Source: Auanema rhodensis
Lineage: Eukaryota; Nematoda; Chromadorea; Rhabditida; Rhabditidae
NCBI GenBank assembly: GCA_964057225.1
Contig: OZ059895.1
Coordinates: 5,022,001 to 5,086,000 of the forward strand
Direction: 5' to 3'
DNA: 64,000 nt
The stretch's first letter is position 1. Each line of letters begins with the position of its first letter. Positions 27,849-38,613 of this stretch are shown one piece after another. The notes beneath the pieces were generated by a model. It was not told where the DNA came from. It searched no databases and saw nothing but the letters and a program-made list of their open reading frames with translations. A program made the translations under genes and the position numbers.

Positions 27849-30461
27849 ATGGCTCCAGTTCTATCATCCATTATCAGTACACCAACCAGCCGTCATCGTA
27901 ATAAAGGTGAAACTTTTTTAAAATTCTTTAAACAAAATTTAATTTGATCAAATGAATAATATTTTTTATTAAATATGCTCATATGCATAAAGAATATAAG
28001 TGCCAGATATACATATGTGTGTGAGAAGTGAAGTAACACGGAGGATCTTACTTCAAACATAGTCATGATATTTCACAAAAATCGTCATCAATAAGTTTCT
28101 TACTCAGTAATCTTTGAATATTTCAAAATGTGCATTGATTTTTCAATTTAAAATGAAACTTCAAATTACTTTTGAATAGCAAACAACATAAGTTGTAATC
28201 TATACGTTGTGACCTTAACATTGTCGGTGGTTAACCAAGAGCAAAACTCATATTCCAACTTGACCTAACCCCGCATCTGCCAAAGTTACGCAATTCTTCT
28301 TCTTTGTGTACGTCTGAGGATAAATATAAGAAGTAGACATACTGGCTTAGACATATAAAAATTTTGAAAATACGTGGGTATAGTATAGTTATAGCAAACT
28401 ATTGCGGCGGTTCTTTTTCAATGTAATATTTTTGGCATTAAATAGTATTATTGTAACTATATGATATAGCTAATAATCATAAAATTAGAATATAAAATGA
28501 ACAGATCTATCAGGTGGTCAGCATACCTCATCTACACGTGTCATTCACATTGTAAAAAAAATATTTTTTTTGTCGGAAATTGTTCAATTACTATAATCAT
28601 AATAGCCATGATGTTATCTCTTAAGGTTCCAAATTCTTCAACTGGATGTATATCTATATAATAAAATATTTTATTATATTTAACAACAATTTCTATTTCA
28701 GCAGCTCCATATATGCCTTCCTATATGGGAGATGGACAAGCTTGTGCCGTTTGTGGTGATTTAGCAACTGGATTACATTATAGAGCTATAACTTGCGAAG
28801 GGTGCAAAGGATTTTTCCGTCGCACAGCACAAGTAATTGATGTTTTCTTATTTATAATGAAGAATTAAATTATTCAACTAATAATGAATCTAATAATGAA
28901 AACTAATACGGATGTTTTTCAGCGTGGTTTACAATATACATGCAAAGCTGATGAAAAGTGTGATATCAATAAACAGACACGTAACGTTTGTCAGCGGTGT
29001 AGATATTTGAAATGTATTGCTGAAGGAATGAGCACAGATCGTGAGTGAACAATAATTTTATTATTCTGTAATAATATAATTTGTTTTAGTTGTTCTAAAT
29101 GATAATGAGCGGGTTCAAAAACGTGAACTAATTAGAGAAAACCGTCAGCGTCGTCAATTGGAATCAACTATTCAAGCCATGAAGAAATTCGACTTGGATA
29201 TTTTTGAATCTGACTGCATTCGTAGTGAGGTGAGAATGTCAAATAATTTACATTTTTAAAAAATTGTGTGCGTAAGTACCGTAGAATGTAATTGAACGAC
29301 AGATTACGGTATTTACTCAGATGTCCTATTTGCTATGATGAGCAGAACTGACCGTCTGCTGATCATTATTTTAGGAAGGACACAAGTCTTATGAATGACG
29401 TCAGAGACGTAATTACGTCATACTGCTTTCAATTTATTTCTTTTGCCGAATATGTTTCACCAGTAGTAGTCATGAGTTGAATTGCATCACCAGCTACTGA
29501 TGGCGTCATAATCTATTCATCCTAGAAAAAATAAAATTTGTCTGTTGTACATTTATTCAGTTAATAGTAAAATATATTACAATTTGCTTTATATTTCTAA
29601 AAATAATGTTTTAGATGAATCGTATTACTAAGCTTTACTGTCAATTGTTTGATAAGCCTCTTTGTCGTGATTTGATGATGTCTCCTGCTACAGTAATTAC
29701 AAGCGACGAGCACATCGATGCTTTAATTCGTCCAGTTTTACGTCGTGCCACCACATATGCCAATGGCTTATCTGTCTTCAAAAAAGTATGTTTCAATTTT
29801 AATATGATGAAATATATTTATCAAATTAATAGATTGAGTGTCAAACACAGAAAACAATAATTTCCGAAAGTTTTCTTGAAGTACAGCTGTTACGCCTAAT
29901 TTCCTTCTATGATGAAACAGAAAATTGCTTCCGTCCTTCAGAATCATTATTTTTGCGTAAGCATGACCTGATTGATAGTTTAGAAGTTGATATTGTGGAT
30001 ACGGATGACAGTGGTATTTAATATTTTCTTTCGACAAAAAAATATATTTCATAAATTTTAGAAGAATTATCTAATTTGATTTCAATTCTTTTCGCAGTAG
30101 CTCGCTCATTGTCTGCTTGTCAACTTGATCATAGACAGTTGGCAGTATTGACAGCACTATTTATCTACAATCCAGATAACTTGATGTCATCAGACAGTGT
30201 ATGTTATGCTAAACAACTAAATATAATAATCTTGTTTTGTTCCATTTTCAGACTGAATTCGAAGAGATTTCAGAATGCCGTGATCGCTTGTTAGACATGT
30301 TTCGTATCTTGGCAGATGAAACATCTGACTCGCCATGCGATTTACATCGCTGGCCACGTTTATTAGCTCGAGTCACACAGTTCCGCATTCTTTGTGCTCG
30401 ACTGAAACGCCATTTAACTCCTAAAAATTTTCAGCTATTTAACACTATTTTAGCTATTTAA
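27849..30461 (+). CDS. Nuclear hormone receptor, thyroid-receptor-like DNA-binding domain
   Basis: The ATG at 27849 begins a short A/B region ([17 protein letters not shown]). Intron 1 is about 790 bases. The DNA-binding domain (28730-29040) has two C4 zinc fingers: [14 protein letters not shown]-box [34 protein letters not shown]. The C-terminal extension [27 protein letters not shown] closely matches the distinctive thyroid receptor sequence. The ligand-binding domain (29.08-30.46 kb) is recognisable from [19 protein letters not shown] and [12 protein letters not shown]. The end is [10 protein letters not shown]; the usual acidic activation helix (with a conserved Glu) is not evident, so classical ligand-dependent coactivator binding may be absent. 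It acts in the nucleus as a transcription factor. I do not know the C. elegans counterpart. Confidence 0.88.
28449..28628 (+). repeat. Left arm of a perfect inverted repeat (about 179 bases)
   Basis: Lies within intron 1 of the nuclear receptor. Read against the reverse complement of 31047-31225 it matches base for base, including the A8-TA-T8 centre. The outer end begins TATTGTAAC and the inner end is CTTAAGGTT. Confidence 0.93.
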
Positions 30462-30669
30462 GATAGATAACAAGAACATGGAAATATTATAAATATATGA
30501 CCACGTAATATTATAGGAGAGGAAAACTAAAGGATGTTTTGACAGAAATTTAACACATAATTATAGGTATAAAACATTTAGGTTACAGTTCGTATACCGC
30601 TTCTTCAACAAGGGCAACATATTTGTGCAACGTGTACATAAAATATATATTATCATTATTTATATAATC

Positions 30670-30671
<2 letters not shown>

Positions 30672-30710
<39 letters not shown>
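30672..30710. repeat. TA dinucleotide microsatellite
   Basis: About 19 TA units roughly 200 bases after the nuclear receptor stop codon, probably in or near its 3' UTR. Confidence 0.9.
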
Positions 30711-30713
<3 letters not shown>

Positions 30714-31046
30714 TTTTCTGTAAAAATTATTCTGGTTTATTTACTTATAAAAACAAAAATATATGCGAGTGTGGATATCATTAATTAAATAATTTTATCT
30801 TTTTTTTAAGGATCAACACACGTGTACAGGTATAATTATACATTAAATAATAATTAACTTTCGCTATTTTTTGTAAATGTTTTTTTAAAAAAAACTTGTG
30901 CAATATCTCATCTTTTGCATTATTTTTGTTCAATAAATCTTTCGCTTTTTCCTTTTTTATTATTATAACTTATTTATAAAATGTTAAAGATAATAATATA
31001 AAAAATAAAAATTATTTACTTATAATTAAAATAATTTCAATGTTAT

Positions 31047-31225
31047 AACCTTAAGAGATAACATCATGGCTATTATGATTATAGTAATTGAACAATTTCC
31101 GACAAAAAAAATATTTTTTTTACAATGTGAATGACACGTGTAGATGAGGTATGCTGACCACCTGATAGATCTGTTCATTTTATATTCTAATTTTATGATT
31201 ATTAGCTATATCATATAGTTACAAT
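31047..31225 (-). repeat. Right arm of a perfect inverted repeat (about 179 bases)
   Basis: Exact reverse complement of the left arm (28449-28628), about 590 bases beyond the nuclear receptor stop codon. A short AGTAT word follows the outer end one base away and also abuts the outer end of the left arm. This may be a remnant of a target duplication, but it is too short to be sure. Confidence 0.93.
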
Positions 31226-32419
31226 ACAGTATTTCATAAAATGAAATAGAAAAAAAACAACCAAGAATTCTCGAATAAAAATAATTTTCTTTGATTCATC
31301 AAAGTTTTCAATAAATCAAAGAAGGTCACTGAAATTTTTTTTCATAAGCAAGAGTATATAGAAGTTAGAAAATTCTACAAGTTTATTCCACTTGAAGCAT
31401 TCCTCTTTCGATCTCCCACTTCCTCCCACTTTCAACATACTTTTCCGGTCTCTTCCAAGTTTTCTAATATACTTGTTCTGTCTCCTCATTTCCTGCAATC
31501 TTTATGTAGTAATTGTCTGATCCTTTTTATATGTATATACTCATTTTCGTCTAATATATGAATATGAAAGCAAACCAGCGTTACATTCTGAAGATGCGTG
31601 TTGTAATTAACTGAAATTGCTGTTAGATGGCCTCCTGGCTATGTATGGTTTCGAGATTCGGGCAACTCAACTATGCAATGACATGCTTCAGCCTATTCAA
31701 TGCTGTAAAGTTCTAACTGAATATGCAAATGTAGACATTTTTTCATGTAAAATTAATCAAACATATATTTTAACCGCCAAGGTAACAGTATTCTATTTGA
31801 ATATTTTTCTAATATTTTTAACATTTCTAACAAACATTTACTATTTATTCTTGTTATTATATCAATAAACAAATAATTTAATTAACTTTATTTTAATTTA
31901 TATTAAATACAATTAATTGATTAGGTTATAAATGAAACTTTAAAATTAATACTATCATACTACGTTTCAGTTTATGTGTATACAAGTCATCTATTAGATT
32001 AAACAAATTTTCTTAAATATGACCAGTTCGTTATATTTCATTCGTAATTCCGTCATATACTAATACATTTGAAAGTACCAATATTCTTTCCATTACCGTA
32101 TTCCTGTCTGATCGACCTCTTCACTATTTCTCGTCGTCTTTTTACTACGTTTTTCTCCCCGTTCAAATAACCTCCTTGAAGCTTCTGAGGTCAATCAGCT
32201 ATTGTCAACCTAGCTGAAACTTGTCATTCTCCGGCAAGATATTTGTGTTTTCTTACTTCAATTTTTGAGTAATAAACGAATTGTAATGAAAACACTGAGA
32301 ATTTTAGACATATTTTATCAGTTTCTCTTTGTAACTATACATATTTATGTTTTTACTATTATTTTACTTTTTTTTGTTTTAGATAATTTTTTATTTATTA
32401 AGCTGTTTCAGTAAGAGTA

Positions 32420-33573
32420 ATGTTAAAACTATTTTGGGATGGATTAGCTAGTCCTAAAGTTGCTATCAGTCTGTCAGTTTCCGCTGTTTTATCTGCAGCA
32501 GCTTTTTTTCCTTTGATTGTTGTGCAAACCATGTTTTCGTTTTCCAACATTGAACATAAAGACTGCATGGTAACGTTTATAAAAACAATCCAACTGTTAT
32601 TATATTAATTATTTATTTATCAAATAAAGAAAAATAATATGTTATTCAGATCCTCTTAGGAAATCTTGGCAGACAAGCTCGTGAAATAACATCTGGTTAT
32701 GATATTTCATTGCGTTCAAAAAGACAAATGGCTTGTAAGTTTCTAATTTTAAATTATCTCCAATTTTCTGTTTCACACTCTTAGTTACTTTTTAGCATGT
32801 TGTATTGGACCACCAGGGTTGACAGGATATCCAGGCAAACCATCTCCTGATGGTATGGATGGCTATCCAGGTAATTGCTCTATTTTTGATTATGCTATTT
32901 AACAATTAATACGTAATATAGGAAAGCCGGGACAGCCAGGAATTCCTGCCGATCAAGATCCAAGGTCATTGTGTGAACGGGAATGCCCGATAGGTCCACC
33001 TGGGTAACACTTAAAAGAGCTTGCCCTTTACATTAGAGTGTTATAGAAATTCGGGTGAAGACGGACCTAAAGGAGATTCTGGGAGACGGGGGCGACCGGG
33101 CCTTTCTGGCATACCAGCTGAACCCTCACCTCAGGGACCGCCAGGAGAAGTGGGGGAGCCTGGATTTGACGGTTTGCCGGGAAGACCAGGGGACAGGGGA
33201 GAGCCGGGAAAGTTGTATACAGCTGATGGGCCCCCGGGCAAAGAAGGAGAAATAGGACCTCCAGGACCTCCAGGACCTAAAGGAAAACGTGGTAGAGAAG
33301 GTCTAGATGGTAGATACCTAGTTTATACATGGCTTTGAGTTTTATATGTTTAAGGTGAGCTAGGTTTGCCGGGTGAACGTGGTGACGAAGGGTTAAAAGG
33401 AACTCGTGGACAACGAGGACGACAAGGACCACCCGGACCTCCAGGTATTCATAATTTGATAATATAAATATAATATTAATACATGTTTACACTTAGGACT
33501 ACCTGGTCCAAAATGGCCATGTGAGAACTGTCCACAGCCAAGAGTTTCTCCAGGATATTTTCAAAGCAAATAA
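32420..33573 (+). CDS. Cuticle collagen 1
   Basis: Nematode cuticle collagen in seven exons. The N terminus has a hydrophobic leader or membrane anchor ([20 protein letters not shown]) followed by a conserved pre-collagen region. A subtilisin/furin-type site follows (RSKRQ, about 32715-32730). Interrupted Gly-X-Y blocks run from [12 protein letters not shown] to GPPGPPG, separated by Cys motifs ([24 protein letters not shown]) that form interchain disulfides. It is secreted and assembled into the cuticle. TTTCAG ten bases upstream of the ATG suits spliced-leader addition. Family assignment is firm; the specific orthologue is not clear. Confidence 0.93.
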
Positions 33574-34822
33574 AGAATTATAATGAAAGTAGTAGTTTAA
33601 GATTTGGCTAGAAAAGCAAGATATTCGTGATCTTCTATGTATATACATAAGTCATCGTTCTCTCATCTTGTTATGACATTCATAACCATTTTCCCCAAAT
33701 ATTTTATTTTTTACTTAGTTAAAATAAATTTTTGAAATAATTTTTATTTAACTTCTACATGTTTTTGAAAAACTTCTAGAAAAAAATAATACTTGAACTT
33801 GATAGTTAATGTTAAAAATAAACAATTTAGAATTAATATTTAAATTCTTATTTTATATTAATTTTATGAATACTATTTGTATATATATATATAAGAAAAA
33901 TAGTTTTAAACTTAAAATTGGTTAATAGGTAACATTAACCTTCTTTATGTTATAACATAATGAGACAATTAAAGAAAATGGATCTTTTGAATAGAACTTA
34001 ACTTTTTTTTTGTAACATTAATGGTAAAGAAGAAAATCAAAAAGTACGGCAATGGCTTGAGATGAATGAATTGATGAAAACTATAAAGAAATTTGATGAG
34101 TAAAAATGAAATAACATGAAGCAATTGTATAAGAAGCACTACCTGTTTTCAAATTCAATTCTATTTAGGAAAGTTTTAACTATGTTCAAAGTAAACAAAG
34201 TGGATAATTGATAGGATTATCGAAAACAAATTTCTAAAAGTATTCAGATATAGATATGAGAAATTAATATTATCTGAGGTATGGTACCACTGTTCTGTGA
34301 TGATTTTCAAGCAGAATACAAGTGCGGCTGTATAGTTTTCGGTTTTTTCGTGCTTCACTGATCAAGCGAATTTTTCCGGAAATCGCATGCTTTTCTCAAT
34401 AATGTCCAAGTATTTCTTAAATGATTTGATCAAGACACAATTTTTTTTCTGTCTTGTCTAAATGAGATAAAGATCTAAAAAGGGAAGTGAAATGAGAGGA
34501 AAAGAAAGGATTTAAAACATTTTTCATTTTTTCTTCATGTCATTCCAATGTTTCTCATTTCTCTTTAATCCAGCTAAAAAATTTTTCATGTCTTTTCGTG
34601 ACCTTTTCAGTTTCATCTTCGACACAGTTTATGACGGCAGATTACGAAAAGCCCGAAATCTTCTCAGTATATAAACAGCATAAGCTTTTAATTATTTAGT
34701 GTTGAACATAATTAAAATATTGATTAATTGTCTTAATTTAAAATGAAAGTTTAAATATTTTTTGAATACTATAATATTTTTTAACTGTTACATATAATTA
34801 ACTTCAAATTTATAGAATTACC
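33574..34822. other. Intergenic region between the two collagens
   Basis: About 1.25 kb, very AT-rich at 33700-34050. No coding signal. A pyrimidine-rich segment at 34440-34640 precedes the second collagen and may be promoter sequence. Confidence 0.5.
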
Positions 34823-35875
34823 ATGGTTCAAGTTGCCGTTTATATGGCTACTATAGCTTCAGCGTTTTCTATTTTCGTGTGCTTAGCGGGATGGATTGTA
34901 ATTTCAAACGATATAAATGAAATGTATGATGATGTTATGCTGAATATAAATCAATTTAAGGTAGTTAACATAAATAATTTCACTTGTAACATCTATACTT
35001 CTATAGTATGTCTCTGAAGATGCTTGGAGTCATATTTTACAATTTCATGGAACTCATTCTGAAAGAGACGCATTCATTAATCTTCTTGGAAGGCGCAAAC
35101 GTGATTCTACGGTTTGCAGTAAGTTTTATGACATTTATATATTGTACTTTATTTGTTTAAGGTTGTGGACTTCCTAGTCAGGGCTGTCCTGCTGGACCAC
35201 CAGGTCCGCCAGGACAAGCTGGAGAACCTGGAAGTATTGGTCCTGACGGTAACAATGGACCTCCAGGACCACCAGGACTAGCCATATTCGATTCTCCACC
35301 TATTTCTCGTGGGTGTATTGTATGTCCTGCAGGTCCTCCAGGAGAAGTGGGTGCTATTGGACATGAAGGGCCGATAGGAAGGGATGGACAACCAGGAAAA
35401 CGCGGACCACCTGGAAAAGATGGCCTCCAGGGTGAGAGGGGTGAACCTGGAGCACCAGGTGAACCAGGACGTCCAGGACAAGTAGTTTTAAATTGTAAAT
35501 TATTGACTTATAATTTTTGATTAGGATGGAATACTAGGATCCAAAGGAAAAGAATGCTTAACTGGAAAAGGTCTTCCCGGAAATCCTGGTAGACCTGGCA
35601 TACCAGGAGAACTTGGCCCTGATGGCAAAAACGGAAACCATGGAGAACCTGGAGAAGAAGGACGACCTGGTCCCACTGGATCACCCGGATTAGATGGAAT
35701 TTCAGGAACACCAGGAGAGTTTGGAGTTGTAAGTTTTAGCATTCTATTCTTTCTTGTAACCTTAACATATTTGAAGCCCGGACAACCTGGCAAACCAGGA
35801 GAAGACGGAGAATATTGCACATGCCCAGAGAGAAGTCGTCGACGCAGAAAACTTCGTCGTATTTTTATTCATTAA
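34823..35875 (+). CDS. Cuticle collagen 2
   Basis: Second cuticle collagen, same strand. The ATG at 34823 starts the hydrophobic anchor ([20 protein letters not shown]) and the nematode cuticle collagen N-terminal domain ([17 protein letters not shown]). The cleavage site is RRKRDS at about 35093. Cys clusters [20 protein letters not shown] and a C-terminal [12 protein letters not shown] bracket long Gly-X-Y blocks. The basic tail ends RRIFIH. Although adjacent, the two collagens differ in N terminus and Cys pattern, so they are not a recent tandem duplicate. Confidence 0.93.
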
Positions 35876-36219
35876 GAAACATTAATAATAAATATTTAAA
35901 TAAAAACAGAAATATATCCTTAGAAACTAAAGAAATTGAAGAAAAAGAAAAAGAACAGTGCAGTTCCCTTGCAGGGTAAAGGTAAGCTGGTAAGCGCACA
36001 TAATGAAACTTGAATTTCGAACAACTTCAAACTTTTAAATTTATTTATTCATAGAGAGAATTTATTTCATACTTTAGAAACCAAAAATTTAAATAGTTTT
36101 TTGGATATATAGATTTGAATTTATCTTATAACAGGTGATATATTAAATATAAAGCGATTTTCCCGTACAAACATATGAACATATCTGAGTAAAATAAATG
36201 TATAAACCATTATATAATA
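35876..36219. other. Convergent intergenic region
   Basis: 3' ends of collagen 2 (+) and the lipocalin gene (-). AT-rich, with AATAAA-like signals. No gene seen. Confidence 0.6.
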
Positions 36220-37524
36220 TTAGAATTCTCTATCGTAATAAGTATTCTTGTTTGAACACATTGTTGTATTAACAAAATGAAGACGAGTATTAAGAGCTGC
36301 TACAGGAGACACAAATCCATGTTTTTCTAGAAGTTGCTCTACTTGATTTTTATATTTCTTATCATAAACTTTCTGATCTCTTGTTAAAACCTGAATAAAA
36401 AACAAATGATAATCTTGAGAAGTCAATATCTCAAATCTGACCATAGTTGGGTATTTTACTGGAGTACTGAGAATCATATACTCGTATTGTCCTTTACTAT
36501 TAACTCCACCAACCATAACAGGGAAATCTGAAACAATTTTCGTTCTGAATTGCATGAATAAAATCAATATTTTACATGGGCATGGATCTTCAGGATGGCC
36601 AGTCGATACAAGTACTTCACCTGGATCGGGACCCATCATACGCCCATATCCGACATATGATACCACATCTTCGTTCTTCAATACATACTGAGTTGACGTA
36701 AAGGTTGAAGTAAATTCATTTTGTCCCAATGATTCAACTGAAAATTCTATCCGTTATTCGACTAAAGAAGATAACACTCCAACTTACAATAGAAAACAGC
36801 ACAATCGTCCTTGTGAATGTTACGAGAATCAACTACCTAAATGATAAAAATCATGCTAATCGACCTATTCCTATTTTTTTAAAATATCATTCAAATTGAT
36901 ATTTTTTCTTTCGTAATATTACTTTCAACAATTTTCAATTGTCGAATTAATACTTTATAGATACTTTAAAGATTTTAAGCCTTAAAATCATTTCATAGTT
37001 GATGTTTAGGCTCGAAAAGCCTAAACAGAATTTGAAGATTCGCTTACCCGGTACCATTTTCCCATAATACGTTCAATTTGAATATCAACCATAGCAAAGA
37101 ATATTCCATTATAAATTTTTTGAGCAACTTCTTCTGCATTAAAAGATTGCATAATCTAAATATAAACTTCAAGTTCAAGTTCATAAATAAAAGTTAGGGG
37201 AAAGGGAAAAAGTTTTAATTTAATGTTACCTCAGCTAGTTGATCCATGCGAAAATCACGTTTTTGAATTGGTCGGCAAGAAGCTGCATAGTTTTCAAATA
37301 AACGTAGAATTGGTACCCGTCTTCCAGGTACAGGAATGCCTCCAACTACTGGATGAGCTAAAAAAATAAATTCAATTAAAACATATAATTCTTTATTATT
37401 AAACTTAAATTTTAAATGAAATATTAAAAATAAAATAATGACAAACTTAAGAAAAATATTAAAACATACCAATAGAAGTTACTGAATCAAAGACAAGACA
37501 TATAATAAATATTCTTGAGATCAT
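36220..37524 (-). CDS. Secreted lipocalin-like protein
   Basis: The ATG at 37524 gives a signal peptide (MISRIFIICLVFDSVTS), followed by an exon beginning HPVVGGIPVPGRRVP. The lipocalin strand-A signature is GKWYRVVDSR (about 37030-37070), then a cysteine in HKDDCAVFYF. Beta-strand-like segments continue: EFTSTFTSTQYV, GEVLVSTGHPEDPCP, FPVMVGGVNSKGQYEYMILS. The last exons are VRFEILTSQDYHLFFIQVL and a charged helix. Lipocalins carry small hydrophobic molecules outside cells; the ligand here is unknown. Similar secreted lipocalins are widespread in nematodes. The final exon adds one more Cys (TTMCSNKN), which could pair with an earlier one. Confidence 0.78.
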
Positions 37525-38613
37525 AGTAGTTCCAAAAAGATGATGTCAGTAAATAAAAATATAAATAATTGATTGTTTATTTATATTAATTAGTATTAAA
37601 AATAGCTATGAATATGATATTCTATGAGATATAATATCCTGCTGAAAACTTCTCAATGTTTCCGTACTGACGATTTCTTCAACCATCGTCATTCAGATGA
37701 CCTTGCCGTAGTTGACCCAGTGACATGGAATTGGGTAAAGAGGTACTGTAAAGGTAGGGAACATGAAAATGATCACATGCGTGCTATCGCAGATTATTCT
37801 CAACAACCAGTTGTTCTCTTATTATAGTATGGATGGATACATTTTCAAAACGTTATAAGTTGCTATTAACCATATCTTTCAAGTAAGAAACATGAATTTT
37901 CTCATGTTCAAGCATTTCCACCAGATTCATACGATTCATAGACTATCTATTAATTTTTTGATGCAAAATTAATTAATTTTAGTAAGAACATCCAATTTTA
38001 ATCTTCAATGAAATACAATTTGAAATACTTCATATAATATTATTTATTTCCAACTAAACAAATAAAGCATACAACCATCATGGGGATAATAATCAAGGCA
38101 ATCAAAAGAGTGAATGCGTGTTGGAAACCATAGACAAAACGACATCAGTTTGAAACTTTAGTAACATTTATCGCAAGCAGATCGATCGATCATTTTCAAA
38201 CTGAGATAAGAGAATAACACACAAATAGCGGAATTATGCAATATTATACACTATTAAGCAGAGCCAAAGGAAGTGCGCATAGAACGTGAGAGGCTCTAAA
38301 ATTGGCTCATGCAATAGCATTGGATACAACAACTTTTATCAGCTCATAGTCAAAGACAGATGAGAAAAAAAATTATGCTATTAATAGACACTAGAAGAAG
38401 ATAAAAGTTGCTTTATCAAAATCGTTCGAAATCGGCGAGTCTCGCAACGGAATGAAAAAATTCACGTATCGTACGAAAAGAAAGAGAGCGAAAGGCATGG
38501 CGTAGACCAAACATTAAGTTTTGTTGACCACATAATGTATAAGGAAAACAGCACGGTTTTGTCGGGTTCTACATTGAACATGTTTTTTTCTATGAATTGA
38601 AACTTAGTTAGTA
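37525..38613. other. Intergenic region
   Basis: Upstream of the lipocalin gene and 3' flank of the protein 4.1 gene. One 67-codon open frame (37624-37827, +) shows no recognisable domain or splice context and is not called. The stretch 38100-38580 is probably the 3' UTR of the protein 4.1 gene. Confidence 0.5.

Larger units (their letters stand above)
30462..32419. other. Intergenic region between nuclear receptor and first collagen
   Basis: Contains the nuclear receptor 3' UTR, a TA microsatellite and the right arm of the inverted repeat. The remaining sequence is AT-rich. An open frame at 31617-31868 has no recognisable similarity and I do not call it a gene. The collagen promoter should lie in the last few hundred bases; TTTCAG at about 32404-32410 is a likely leader acceptor. 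Confidence 0.5.

Noticed and set aside
31617-31868. 83-codon plus-strand frame
   Set aside because: No domain, and the C-terminal half is AT-rich noise. The first 50 codons could be an isolated exon, but nothing joins to it.
37624-37827. 67-codon plus-strand frame of balanced composition
   Set aside because: Composition is protein-like, but there is no recognised family, signal or splice partner. Not enough support to call a gene.
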